NCBI GenBank assembly: GCA_037447605.1
Contig: CM074817.1
Coordinates: forward strand, 1,881,497-1,945,496
Length of the DNA: 64,000 nt
From: Zygnema circumcarinatum
Lineage: Eukaryota; Streptophyta; Zygnematophyceae; Zygnematales; Zygnemataceae
Reading direction: 5' to 3'
Shown here: positions 23,385-36,012 of the stretch, in pieces
Layout: each line of letters begins with the position of its first letter
How positions within the stretch are numbered: the first letter of the stretch is position 1
Translations under genes and position numbers: made by a program
Notes under the pieces: model-generated
Told to the model about the DNA's origin: nothing
Databases searched by the model: none
What the model saw: the letters and a program-made list of their open reading frames with translations, nothing else

Positions 23385-25918
23385 TTAGCTGTCACCAAAG
23401 ATAGTGGATAGGAGGAGCTGCTGAGTGAAGGTTGACCGCAGAACAGCTTGCGAGTGCTTCTCCAAGTGTTCTTCGACTGACAATGAGGGGCTTGAACTGC
23501 AAGCGAAGCAAAGTTTTCTGTCATTAAAAGTGACATGAACAAAAATTTTGATCGCCAAGAACTACAGCATGTCACCCTTTCGATCAAGCCAATCAAATAA
23601 GCATCTACAGAGAATCCAATAAATATTTCAATGGTCAGCTTGTTCCCCATGTAGCCTGCCGAGAGAAACGAGTAATGCAGCGATTGTAGAGGTAACAACA
23701 AGCGGTCAACCGTTTGCTTTTCTATGGACTCTACACTATAAAATGATTAAAGTGTTATCAAATGATTGGTACTCGGACACCTCCGAGCTCTGTAATCATT
23801 AATTGACAGACTGCAAAGGCTTTCCGGTTACAACCATGCTGGAGAAAACGAGCATCCATAGGGGATGAGGGGACTGATTACAGGTACAGCTGAATTAGCA
23901 GCTCTATCACATCACTGAAGTGCTGAAGTGATATCTCTAAAAGTAAACCACAATATTCTCCTTTACTACATGCTTCATAACCAACAGCCACCTTCGAACG
24001 ACAAGGTAAGAATGAATTTCCCAGCTAGGCGGACATCAGCAATTTCACAATACTCCCTGATAGGCAAGGGCACCTCTCATCGAGTGCGTTTTTTCCCACG
24101 ACTAGGCACATGCTCTATGACACGTCACAGTCGGACTCCTTCACGACAATTTTGAGCTTTTGCAACTTATATGCGTGTTGTCATGACGAAATACAGGTTG
24201 CTTAACGTGAGAACACTGACAAAGGGCTGTAGTCTATCAGTGTGGTAGTAAGTCCTCATGAACTGCTCACCAGTAGCTCAATGCCCTTAACAGGCTAGAG
24301 CCAATACGAAGAGGACCGACCATTTCTAGTCAATACTCGAGGTGATTTTCTGTAAAATGTTATTAAAAAGGGGGAGAGCAGGGAGCAAAACACCCATCTT
24401 CATACCTCAGAGGCGCTGACCTCGCTGACGAGAATGTTTTCACCCTCTCAGTGACTTTGCTCTTGTCTGCTGAATCTGCAAAACCAAGCTGCTCATCAGC
24501 TAACGCTGAGAGGAAGGGGTCCACTGCACTGCTGGAGAGGCTGGGGGCTGCTCCGCTCGCCAAAATTCTCATCCGTCCCTCCCTGAGCTCCTTCCCATGC
24601 AGTGTATAGGAAGTGCTTGAACTGGATGGGCGTCGAAATCGACGTCTTCTCTGGTCGTGCGACAAACGAGAAAGTCAAGGTAAACGTCTACAGGAAGATA
24701 TTCGGCAGGGTTTGATATGGTGCAGAATCTGTGACTCAGAGTCCTGTGCGGCAGACATGAACCAAAAGACCACCTACGCATATCTATACGCACCACTGGA
24801 AGAATTGCCTCGGCAGACCATACAGCAAACCTGAGTTTTAAGAGGAAAGAGTGAGGTAACTCTCACTACTTTGTAAAGCGTTGAAAAAGGATATCTTAAA
24901 AAGCTGGCTATGTTGCATAATGTGTCCAAATAGATCCCTTCCCACCTTAATACTGCATAAAGGGCAAGTCTGCAAGAGCAAAAGCAGACAAAATACCTGT
25001 TTAGTGGGAGGATAGCAAACCTTGCTAAGAAGATATCAACAGAAGAAACCGCATGACTGTAGCCAAACAGAAAACAGTTAGAGACGAATTTTGCTCCTGA
25101 GTTAGTCATCATGCACCTCCAAGAGGTAATCTTTATGCGAGATGGGCTCTCAGTCAAAACCAGAGTTTAACAGCTGACTTCCAATGAAAATGGAGCATCG
25201 AGGGCCGATGTACTACATAAAAGCGCATAAAAAGTCGACCTTCGCAAGATTTTTCTGCAATCAGCCACCCTGACCTACTAGAATAGGGAACTGCTTTCAA
25301 AGAACAGCCCCCTAAATGGGTTTGAGGTGAAGCGTTACCACTGGCTTGACTTCGAAACAGTGTTCATCTTCGAGGTGCACACATAACGTTGTAAGCTCAA
25401 AGCTCTCTAGACAGTATGGGCATCGCAGCTCGATCCTCAGATCATCCTCACCATCAAGATCATCCAAGCTCATATGGCGGTCTGCAGAACGCAAGCAGTT
25501 AGCTTCTAAATTGCACTGGAATAGCGAACAGTAAATAGGTGTACATGCTGAGAGATACCGAAGCTTTTTGGGTGAGCTTGCCACGCATAGGAAGGCTAAT
25601 AACAAGCCAGACTTCTTCAGATTGGGAACAATTTTCTGCTTGGCTGAAGTCATTGCCAGTCGCCGGAAATAAAAGGTGCTACTGCCATAAACGAAGACTA
25701 AGGGCTCCAACAGGGAAGCCTTCTGCAAATTCTCCTACCTTACAGCTTCATGGACTGGGTCCCAAAGGCTGTTGGACCTCAGACATGTCCATCCCAAGGT
25801 GAAGAAAAACACAAGAATCGCAATGCTTACCGAAATCTGCCTCGGAATAATGATCGAAATGTCGTTTGTTCGCCAGATAACTACCAGAACAAAGCTCCTC
25901 CATCGAAGACTTATCCAT
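23385..25918 (-). CDS. Di19-family drought-responsive zinc-finger protein
   Basis: Five exons: 25918-25831, 25481-25339, 24969-24895, 24656-24406 and 23496-23385; 222 residues, the usual Di19 length. Exon 1 starts MDKSSMEEL. Exon 2 carries zinc finger 1: C50 and C53 (CPYC), then LCVHLEDEH. Exon 3 carries finger 2, CPLCSIKVGRDLFGHIMQH. Exon 4 begins with a basic RRRRFRRP segment and includes KELREGR and DPFLSALADE. The last exon ends STFTQQLLLSTIFGDS, the conserved Di19 C-terminus. Known members are nuclear and act in dehydration, salt and hormone responses; the same role here is inferred. The start is taken at the ATG at 25918 because the longer frame has only a TTG upstream. Intron 3 has AT-AC ends with U12-type sites (separate entry); the others are GT-AG. 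Confidence 0.9.
24657..24894 (-). other. Putative U12-type AT-AC intron of Di19
   Basis: Read on the minus strand, exon 3 ends ..CTTTTTAAG and the intron begins ATATCCTTTT, the exact U12 donor consensus (ATATCCTT). Near the other end is TACCTTGAC (24674-24682), 8 of 9 matches to the U12 branch site TTCCTTRAC. The intron ends CGCAC before GACCAGAGAAGACG, with the branch A about 18 nt from the AC. No GT donor fits the conserved QLFK end of finger 2. Length 238 nt, frame kept. Confidence 0.8.
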
Positions 25919-27132
25919 GTCCACCACCTCTAGTAAACCTGCCAACCCTGCTGTCAAACCTAAATCGTCTCTCGCTCGTCCCAAATCCAAGATTCACCAA
26001 AAGCAGCTTTTCCCGCGCCTCCGTCTACAAGCTCTCAAATTAGGCGCTTCAAAAAGCCTCAAATCTTCAAACAAGCGCAAGCCCTAATACGTAGTCTGCA
26101 GCTCTCTCCTAAGACTAGCAAATAGCTAATCCCGGAAAGGCCTTCGAAGACCTATCTCCTCGCTAGTAAGAAACTTTACCCTAAATAATGAGCAGCCGCT
26201 CTGTAGCCCTTCCTTTCCTTATGATTCCAGGATGCTTCCTGCCTCCACACCTTCCTCAGTTGGAAAAAAAAAAATTGCGCGGTCGGAAGACAGTTGTGCC
26301 CTTCACTCTTAAAGGCGGTCCGCGCTGGCCGGCAACCATTCGGCAGAGCCGAGGACGCCTTCCGGACGACTGAGTACGCCTTCCACGGACGCTCAGAGGC
26401 GCAGTATTAGTCGCCGGCGGACGTTGGGACTGGACGTCGACATTGACGTTGACGGAATGTGCTGTTTTTTGACGTGCAAGACTCGATGGGGCACGAAGGT
26501 GGAAGATGGCTATGAATTATGCTTCAGCTAGAAACCAATTGGCTTTTCGTTTCCTTGCTACTCGTAAAGCATGTGCTTTGATGCATTACATCTTGGCATC
26601 CTTTAGAAACTACGAGAAGATTACAGAATTTAGGGTTTACGTTGAGTCAGAGATATGGAAGACGAAGTGGAGGTTTACCTTTGCTGCAATGTCCCACGAC
26701 ACAGACTAAACGAACATGTCGAGGTGGGGTGACTTTATTCAATGTTTAGACAGATACAAATGTTAGTGCCTTACTTTATCCTTCAGAAGTGGTTCCGTCG
26801 TCAGTGCGAATAGAGATCAACGAACTCTACTGGTTAAACAAAGAAAATAGAAAGAGCTGACTCGTCAGCTCAGGTTTTCATTCTCCACATCTACCCCATC
26901 AACACCCAGTTTCTCCCATTACTCCTATACATACTATCAAACCTTCTATTCTACTACCTTGGGCCCTTATTTCAGCTCCAAATTTGCACCTCAAGTAGTG
27001 CGCAGAATTAAATATGCATAAAGACCTGCTTAAGTTCGCCTCTTTAGAATGTAAGCGAATACAACCTTCCTCGGATACTGGTGCCATACTGGCATCACCT
27101 GTTACCAAGCATTTCCCTCCTCCATTCAAGCC
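25919..27132. other. Spacer: Di19 promoter and K+ channel 3' region
   Basis: Expected to hold the Di19 5' leader (just above 25918) and the 3' UTR of the minus-strand K+ channel gene (below 27133). An open frame of 67 codons at 26506-26709 has no recognisable similarity and I do not call it. No repeats seen. Confidence 0.45.
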
Positions 27133-30100
27133 TTACCCCAGCAGCTTGCTGCTCTCATCGGGCTCCGGGTCTTCATCACTTGCAAAATAGAGACGGTCTC
27201 CATCGAGAATAAGGTCAATGGTGGGGACCTCCCCTCCGTCAGAATTCAGGATGCGAGTGAACGTCTCGTTGAAGTGCAAGTTTGCAGCATTGAGAAGATC
27301 CTTTACGGTGGGGGGGACGAAAATCAACCTCCCGGCCTTGCGTGTTGCGGTCCATGGATGGTAAGGGTAGATGGTCACACGCTGCATTGTTAGGACAGAC
27401 GACAACACAAGAAATCATTAGCTTTTGGGGATTGCGCTTTGACAAGGATCCTCAGATTCTTTACCACCCCCAAACATAGCTGACTTGCATGGCAAGAATT
27501 TTGCCAGCATGAGGATGACCTCTCACACCATTCTTGTGAGCCAACAGTGGACGATCAACGCTCTTCTGCTTTGTGACCTCAAGCACTTCACCTCTATCTC
27601 CACCCCATGGAGGTTATGAAAACTTCAACATGACAATGTCTGGGACCTTAAAGTGAAGGCAGCTAACGCCATCCGAACTATGTTTGAAAAGCTTTATTCA
27701 GACAACCAGAAAGATCATGTGATAAGTTCAGGATAGAATCTCTGACACCTCTTTCTCGTGAATTGCTCACCTTGCGGGCAGCCTCTGAGTTGAACTGAAT
27801 AGCTCCAACACCTCCTCCTCGTGAGCGAGGTGCCCTCCCATACCCAAGCCTGGGAGAGGTCAGACCACTCCGTGCAGGAGTTATTCCTACCGACCTCAAT
27901 CCTAGTCGAGGACTGCTGCTCAGTGTAATAAGCCCCTTGTCCCCCCCTTCATCGATTTCCTCAATAGCAGACTGAGGACCTATCGTCAGCTTCATCGTGT
28001 TCTCATTCTTCTCTTGTGATTCGGACATAACGGATTCGCCAGTGACGGCGGCTACAGCTGCAGCAGCAAGGGTTAGTGTCCTTTCTGTTCCACTATCATG
28101 AAGTGCTTCCCCTTGTCCAGCAGGTAGCTGATTTCCTCCAACTTTGGCCAGCATGGCCGCCTCTAAGGCTTGCACTACAGGCCTGCTCCCAGAACGCTGT
28201 GCTTCCTCCAAAGGAATGTTACCCCACCTGCCGCAACATACACCATCGTCAAAAAAAAGGCAAAGGACTGCAAATTCACTCTAATTAGCAAGAGTGAAGT
28301 TATTATAAGAGTACAAGGATTGCACGAGCTCCAAAGCTTCCCGACTACTCTCAACGACCTGTAATTCGGAGATACAACTCAGACACTTTCTGTCTGACCA
28401 GGTTACACGTGCTGTACCTGTCACGAGCAAACACGTCTGCCCCATGATTGACCAGCAACTGAGTTATCAACAGGAAACCTTCTGCAGCGGCAATGTGAAG
28501 AGGAGTACGGTGGTCGTAGTCGGAACTGTTGGGGTCCACTCCATGGTCCAAAAGCCGCTGGAGAAACCCAGTGTTTCCATGTATGACAGCATTGCAAAGT
28601 TCCGTGCCAGCCTCCTGCACAGAACAGCCATGGAAGCACGGTTTCTAACATTTTAAGTACAACAGCTCCACTGAGAAGAATGCAATCATTCGTCTCTAAT
28701 TGTTGAAGTGGCGTAGGGAAAAAAGAGAGAGGTTGAAATGAAACGTTTCCTCAAGACGGGAGGAATGTGATAGCAGGAATTCCAGAAGCATCTTTGAATC
28801 TATGCACCTTTGGGTAATTACAGTACTGGTAACATGAGCTAGGGCTAGCCATCACCTGCAGAGAAATAGTGGCGCCTCTTTCTACAAGAATTTTCGCGGT
28901 ACTGTCGTGGCCTGACCGAAGAGCATCAAAAAGAGGTGTGATCCCAAAATTATCCTTAGCGTTCACATCTGCCTTCTCAATAATGAGGAACTTTGTCAGC
29001 TCGTCAAAGCCTTTAGAGGCAGCGAGATGCTGCATAATGTAAGCAACACACACAAACCATCACCCAAAAAGGAATTAGAAAAAAGCTAACTCTGTAAGTG
29101 TACCTAGTCTCTCACAAAGCACGAAGGAAGAAAGAGAATAAGTGTAGGCAAATGTACCAAAGCTGTTCTGCCATCGTAGTCAGCTTTTGAAGGGTTCGCT
29201 CCCGCTTTCATTAAGTGTTTGAGATGCTCAATATCTCCTCGAGCTGCAGCATTGATGGTCGCCATCACCAATTCCGCTTCCTGCTGTCCAATTAGATTGT
29301 GGATCTCGCTAGCTAGCGATGCCACTTTCGAATCTTCTTCTTTAGCTCTCTGAACCCCGCAGAACCCTAAGGTCAATTCAGGGTCACCCACCAGTCTGAC
29401 TAATCTGAGCATTGAGATCATGGTGTGGAAGAGTTGACTTGTGCCAAGCATTGCTTACTACTTACAGCCTGTTTTTGCTCACAGGTAAAAAGTAAGCAGT
29501 AACGCAATAACATTTGGGCACTCTTTAACGAGCATAGAGTTGAACTGAAGGAAAAGTGAGTCACAACCAAGTACCTTCAGATAAAGTGAACTTGAGAAAG
29601 GACTCAGTTTTTTTTTTTTTTTTTTTGCAGCAGCAGCAGCAGAGACTCTCGTCAGCAACCTTTGAAAACTTGTTGGTGACTTAAATGAGAGTTGAGAATT
29701 TTAAGCATGAGTTCAGGCGACACCTAAGACTGTGGCCCCTGCAACAGACCTTCCATTAACTTCTCGTACCTCCAATAAGTTTTGGACAACTTGTCGCCCA
29801 TCAAGAATGTAAGTTGAAATGACGTTGTTGAACGACTGCTTATCGATCCGCAGGAGTTGGGCGAGCTCCTTCACACGCACTGTGAAGGGCTGCGGAATAT
29901 TGCAGAGCATAGCGACCTCACCGACCACCTGCACACAGAACACAGAACCATTTTCGCAAATACAGCTTTGAGACTGTGAACGTGAACAAACTGTACTAGT
30001 TTCCTTCATTGATCGACCAAACTTCTCTTCAAACCATTCCAATAGAGGAATCTGCATAGTACCCTATTCATCATCAGAACCTAAGTCGTCGCGTACACAT

Positions 30101-33100
30101 AGCCAGCCTTGCCTTTGATTTCAGTCAATAAACCTTGTAGAAAACAAAATGGATAACCTTGGCATTGATTTGACAAGTACATTGTCCAGAGACATCACCA
30201 CCACCTGTTCTCTCTAGTCAAGGATTGGAGAACTGTTCTCTCTAGTCAAGGATTAAAGAACTGTTGTCTCTAGTCAAGGATTGGAGAACAGGGGTCTCAC
30301 ATCAGGCGTGAAAACAGTGTTTTCAACCTCCTCTAAACCCTCCGCCCCCACGGAAACTTCCTCCAGAACACCGCGGCAAACAATGTACATGTTATCCCCT
30401 GCATCGCGTTGCTGGAATACAAGTTCAAGGGGCATAAACATCTCCGCGGAGCCTCTCGCCACCTGAATGGCACAACCTCAGTAGAGAAGTCAGCAAATAG
30501 GGTCTCTGCACTTTCAGAAAAGCTCTATCTGCTCTTTTGTTAGAGGGAAGTTTGAGAAGACTTCTGGGAAAGAGAGCTGTTCCACTGAATTATTTTGAAA
30601 GGAAAGGAAAGACTACAACAGGGAAAATGGGCCGGGACATACGATCTGATTAATGAACTCGTGAGAGCACTCTTTGAAGAGGTAGCAATCCTCCACCACT
30701 TGACTGAATAGTGCTCTCGCCACCTTATGTCGAATACTCATAGGAAAGTCCTCGATGATGTCAGACTCCACCTGATCTGTCTCAAACTGCAACCTCACAT
30801 GCTGCAGACAGGTTCGCCCCCAAAGGCAAAGATTCAGCATGAAACAACAAAAGAACTACTTTCAACAATTGACCTGAACAACCTTGACCTCCAACTGCAT
30901 GTGTTGCTTTATGCATCCCTCCACATAACACTCTCGCATCAACAGTATGACTGCACTGCTGACCTCTCGCATTTGATGGCGTAAACCTCGAGGCAGTCTG
31001 TAACGGTTCATGTACTGGATGAGTGCTGCCATTTTGTCACGATACCTTTCTGTGCTCGAGCCCTTAACAATAAGGGCAGTGATGTTACCTGCACAGCTCG
31101 CCCACAGTCATCGTTGAGACATAAGCGAAACAAGGTTTGAAGCTAAGTTTCATTGCCTTTAAATTTTTAAAACGCAGACGGTTTGAGAGAGACGCACCAA
31201 TGAGGTAGGCAGACAGAACCATGTCGAACGAAATGAAGCACATGCAGAATATCATCTCTCGTGGGTTCACTGGATGTATGTCGCCATACCCTGTTTTTCA
31301 AACCTCGCCCCCCCGCAATACCCATGAAAATTATTTTCACAAGAACAGCAATTAATTGAGCTGCATGCAACCGGAGAATAGTAGCGACCGCCAGCAAAGT
31401 CTTAAGAGTGCTTTTCTCCGCTTAGAAGTCAGACAGACTACACATTTCTACGATGAAGACTACGGCATTGAGATTCTAAGGCTCTGTTTCTAGATACTTC
31501 TTAGAAGAGCGTAATAAAAGGGTGCGTAGAGACGAGAAAACAGACCGAGGGTAGCCATGGTAACGACAGCCCAATAGAGTGCGGTGACGTAGCGTTTCCC
31601 AAGATTGAGATCGCGGAAATTTTCATAGGAGTTGCTGCCAAGAGTGAGGCTGCCAATCCATGTGTCTCCTTCATTGGCTGAAGGGATGGTAGTAGCCAGG
31701 TAATAAAAGAAACACCCAGCAACATGTGTGCAGAAAAACTCCACAATAAGCAGCCGGACAATACGTGCCGCATAATAATTGACTCGAATGTCCCGCTCCA
31801 CTCTGCAAGTGAAAATTTTCCGAAGAAAAGAGTTACTTAAAGGGTGTCTACACATTATTTCATGTCACAGGTTTTTGTTTTGGCAGTCGAGAATGGAATA
31901 CATGAAGGTAATTTGAAATGAAACTCACCGATCAAAGAAAAGGTCGACTCGATGAGCTCGAGAAAGGCGGAGCCATAGCAACCATCTCATCACTTCTGCT
32001 CCATCATCTCCGCCGGCAGCCTGACAATATAATTTGGGTTAACAAGGTAGTAAATCTTCACACCTTTCACGACTACAAAAACAACTACAGTCTCTTCACC
32101 AATCAGTCGAAATGTCAGCATGCTCGGCAACAATCACGATAAGTAAGCAATTGCGAAGTGAAAGCCCGGGTATTCATTCACCTTGTAAAAAGAATCCCAT
32201 GGGAAAAGGTTCAAGAAATCGAAAATGAACCCCGTTCTCAAATACCTGTGGTTGCAGAAGGAAAACAGAGGGAGCTGTAAGGCAGTAATCAGAAGGACGA
32301 GAATAGCCAGAACCACTAAGGACTTTGTTCAGATTGTGCGAGTTCAAGTGAAACCCCGAAATCCCCCAAAACACACCTGAACGCAATGAGCTTGTGATCG
32401 TCGATAAAAGCAAACGTCTTCGGGTCTTTATATCCCACAAAAAATGTAAGCACCAAGTCGGCTGCAAAGAAAAAACTTATCGCAACGTCGAACCATGCAA
32501 GGCTGGTGGGCAGACGCCGAAAAAACGCAAACTCGAACGGTGTCACACATGCAGAATATAAGCAGAGGAGGAGCATCACTTGCTCCCATGCCAGGTAGTA
32601 TCTGCACAATAGCACCCACACCTGTCTGAGAACTACCGGCTTTGAAACGAGAAAGCCGCTGCTTGAAACTCTGCCTCTACCATAATCACAATGGGGACAG
32701 CTCAGGCCGTATAATCACACACCGATTCCCGGGGTAAACTATTCCTGCTGCATGAGTGTGTATATGGATGTTAGAGGTTCGCAGAAGAGCGGAACGGTGG
32801 CCCGATGTAGACTCGTCTGCCCGTGAGCTCCCGTAAGTGTTTGCTGAGCCATCATTATCCCAACCTCCATGGCCTCCTTTCCCAAATATAGTCCACCGAG
32901 CTGCTCGCTTAAGCTGCACCCGCTTCTCAGCTCTCTCGAATGAGAAAAGAAGAAAGAGAGAGAGAGAGTAACCCTACAATGTATAAAGATGGAAATAGGA
33001 GGCAGGGACTATTGAAGATGCACATTCAATAAGACTATCAGCTCTTCCGGAATCAGAGAAGGGTTCAAGTAGCCTGCCTGGCTGCCGACACTGTAACCAC

Positions 33101-33188
33101 CACCGCCTATTGCATCTGGAGGAAGTTCAAAATCATTTCCACCCCTCCTAGATATGGAGTTGTCGTTGTATCTGTCTATGTTTCGCAT
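27133..33188 (-). CDS. SKOR/GORK-type outward-rectifying K+ channel
   Basis: Sixteen exons: 33188-33036, 32934-32723, 32601-32377, 32245-32182, 32020-31929, 31802-31546, 31290-31198, 31088-30964, 30801-30643, 30462-30301, 29928-29770, 29349-29158, 29029-28856, 28614-28418, 28227-27771, 27381-27133; about 989 residues. Shown in order: S1-S2 (FFVGYKDPKTF), S4 (MRWLLWLRLSRAHRVDLFF), S5 (FCTHVAGCFFYYLATT), pore VTMATLGYGDIHPVNP with the GYGD K+ filter, S6, C-linker (NITALIVKGSSTERYRDKM), cyclic-nucleotide-binding domain (VGEVAMLCNIPQPFTVRV), ankyrin repeats (about 590-760) and a C-terminal KHA domain. Order and motifs match plant SKOR/GORK channels, which release K+ to xylem or from guard cells. 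The protein is about 160 residues longer than SKOR, mainly a Ser/Gly-rich linker before KHA. The start has a stop just upstream in frame; the exon 1 donor (ATA|GTCTTA) is weak and least certain. Confidence 0.92.
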
Positions 33189-33861
33189 GTTGCGGTTGCA
33201 AAGTTACCCGTCAAATAGTTCAGAGGGCCGATAATCCCTGACATAGCGAGCAACCACACGAGGAGAAAGAAGGAATAACGAAGCACATTTTCATCATCAA
33301 CTCGTGCAGGAATGTCATTGTACAAATATGTCAGCAGCAGTATTTGGTGCATACTAGTCACTTGTTCGACTTGAATGCATCTGCAAGTCTAGGGAAAAAA
33401 TTGTCGCTTTCGGTGGATATGCATGCTTGTATCGCCCAATAACGGCCTCCGCGTTCTGGTTTTTCAAACTCCCCATTACGAGAAAGGCAGCTCACCAGGT
33501 GATATTTTTACTTTTCAAGCTTATGTGCTGAAATTAATAGAAATAAACTATTCTGCACAATGTACTGAACTCTGATACTTCCGTGATGGAGTAGCCACAC
33601 ATATATCCTCTAACCTTGACAAGACGCTCACATTAAGGCAAGCACCTGACTTTTGCGGCATCTCTGCTTTAACTTCCTCCACAGCTAAAGAAACTCAACA
33701 ATGACGTCTTATCGTCGTGCTCACGCATGCATTAGTGGCTCCAAGTTTTGCGTTCGGTGAAAATCTTTCGCAGTCTGCAGGACTCTTCGTTTGTGGACGA
33801 AAGCCACTAGCTGCCTAAGGGCTACGGAACGGCACACGTTGCTGATAGACGAAGACAGCGT

Positions 33862-34139
33862 CTAGTAGGGAACACAGTGGATCTTTAAAACAGATTTAGC
33901 TGAATCATGTACAAGAAACTGCGATGGGGAAAGAGGAAAACACATTGTTGCGTACTTGCAGTGTCACGACGAAGGTGAAAAACTCTCCACTCTTGTGATC
34001 AATGGAGTCGAATACACCTGAAATCCCAAAATCCAGGATAGAATACGTTTCAGCAGGAGATACGTAGCCGGCGAGCAGATTACGGCACCCGAACAGGCTA
34101 GACACTCGAACCACGCTCAGCGGAACAAACGAGTGACTC
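33862..34139 (-). CDS. Possible 3' exons of an unrecognised gene
   Basis: Two stretches look like spliced exons. 34139-33956 follows the acceptor TTTCAG, stays open, contains NLLAGYVSPAETYSILDFG and SGEFFTFVVTLQ, and ends at CAA|GTACGC. 33918-33862 follows CCATCGCAG and continues in phase to VPY and a TAG. Residue use is protein-like and unlike the simple repeats nearby. I cannot find a convincing first exon: a candidate ATG at 34390 gives MAAFAEGEARLMAAF but stops before its donor. I do not recognise the family. It may instead be the long 5' region of the K+ channel gene. Confidence 0.25.
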
Positions 34140-36012
34140 CTGAAACCTTTAAAAAACAAAAAAAAATATCCATAGTCGAGCCAACAGCATGCCAGAGCAG
34201 AGAGAAATGCAGATCAAACAGGGAGGACAACCAGAGAAGCACACGAGCAAAACCAAGGGAAGCTGAACGTAACATAAAACTGAAAGGTGACCCTCCCTCA
34301 TGCTGACTGACCTCCTCATATGAAAGGCGAGCGCAGGCAGGCCCGGAAAGCCGCCATGAGCCGGGCTTCTCCCTCTGCGAAGGCCGCCATGGCTTCTCTT
34401 CCACCGCAAACGTTGCAGGATCTGTTCCGGTGCCTCCCTCGGCTCCCTGCGAGCTGCCTGCAAGCATTGTACGGACGTGTACGAATTCGTACGAAGTTGT
34501 ACGGCAGCTACCCTGGGCCTGTCACTTGTCAGGTTGATGACGTCGTCCAACTGCCGAGGCCGTACATATGCGTACGAAAGGTCAGAAAAGGTACATATTC
34601 AGGACGGGGCGGGCGTACGGAGAGGGATGTGACGGGCCAATCGGAGCCATGGAAGGCGACGGACGGACGGACGGACGGACGGCCGGCCGGCCGCGCTGCG
34701 CCGCGTCGGGGCGGGGCGGGCGGCAGACTGTACGAATAGATGCGCGACAAACCGACATATCGCCGTGGGCGGCGACAAAGGTGGACCTGACGGGTGACGG
34801 GGCGAGGCGTGGACCAGTACGGCGTGACAGAGTTCAACAAAATTAGACAAACTAACTACTGTACTTTATATAAGGAGTACTCTTTTGCAGCAGAATCGGC
34901 ATGTCATCAGAGTACTCGTTTCATCATCAGATTGACTGAAGTTTTTGGACGAATTTTATTTTATTTTCTAACCTGTCGTCCCTGGGCCGTGGCAGATTAC
35001 GTACCCACGCGTGGATAAATTTGACGTGCCGAACCAGCGTGATCCGGTCAGCCAATAGGATACATGCCGTACTGTCCACCACTGTGAACGCTCGAGCCAC
35101 GTGGGTTTGCAAAGCGTCTAGTGCCAGACAGGGCGGCACGTGAATCGTATAGAAAGCAGTACACTGTACTGCTATATTTCTTTTAAGAGGTATATCTATG
35201 ATTGCAGTGCAGTATACTGCGTTTGGATATCTTTCCTCCCGAAATCGTGGGACGACTCGATGAGACCGACGAATCTAGCCGTACATTCCAGCTGGCATTC
35301 ACCGTCAGATTGCTCCACGTGATACCCATAGTCGGTGCTGACCAATCGCTTGCCGCCGCCTGTCCCTGCTGACCCCCATTCGTACATTTAATGACGTCAG
35401 CGAATTTCTCACGCAAAGACACGCTCCCACCTTAAAGGACAAAGATGTCGGTACGGTCACAGCCACCGGGCACAGGAGCACAGCGGTATCGACAGAAACG
35501 GTCGACAGACGGCTAGGTCGGTGGCGGTTGTAACCGGTTCAACCGACGGTACCAGGACCCTACGCTCCTAGGGGTACGCAAATGTCGGTTTCTTCGCCGA
35601 ACGGCAACTGCTGCATGGAAACGCCATTACGCACTATGTCAAAACTATGGTTAAACTGTCACATGTGATGCCAACGCGGCGAGTCCCGCGTCTAGAAGCC
35701 GCCCTCCGAGCGGCCCCCGCCGTCCGCCACGTCGGACAAGCTCATGGCGCTTTGGCTCATGGCGAGGGAAAGCTTCCTGCCGACGTGGCACGTCCTCGGT
35801 ACGCCACGTGGACGTCTGGTTCTTTCCGAAGCATGCCGCAACATGCGCCAGCGCCTGTCCGGCGGCTCTGGAGGCTCCTGGAACACCCGCGGCCCCCTCC
35901 CCGAACTGCATAAAGGGTGGCTCGGTCCCAGCGTCTGAATCAGCTGGCGGAGTTCTGCACAGTTTTGCTTGCAAGGCGATATATATATACTGACAATACT
36001 CTCTGCAGGAAA
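34140..36012. promoter_or_regulatory. GC-rich GTACG- and CACGTG-containing spacer
   Basis: Two regulatory-looking islands. 34465-34620 has repeated GTACG words, including the 14-bp palindrome GTACGAATTCGTAC at 34479-34492. 34657-34690 has tandem GGAC and then GGCC units. 35690-35820, upstream of the sHSP gene, contains several CACGT cores. Just before the sHSP, CATAAAGG (about 35909) and GATATATATATA (about 35978) are TATA-like. The second is about 30 bp from the ATG, so the first suits a normal leader better. No clear perfect heat-shock element was found by eye. Plus-strand open frames here look like composition effects. Confidence 0.45.

Noticed and set aside
25748-25990. Longer Di19 N-terminus beginning LDLGRARDD
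   Set aside because: It would need a TTG start and reads into the 5' leader; the ATG at 25918 gives the usual Di19 length.
26506-26709. 67-codon open frame MAMNYASARNQ...
   Set aside because: No recognised family, splice context or promoter support; likely in the K+ channel 3' region.
34320-34739. Plus-strand open frame MKGERRQARKAAMS...
   Set aside because: Lies in GC- and GTACG-rich repeat DNA with tandem GGAC units; composition explains it.
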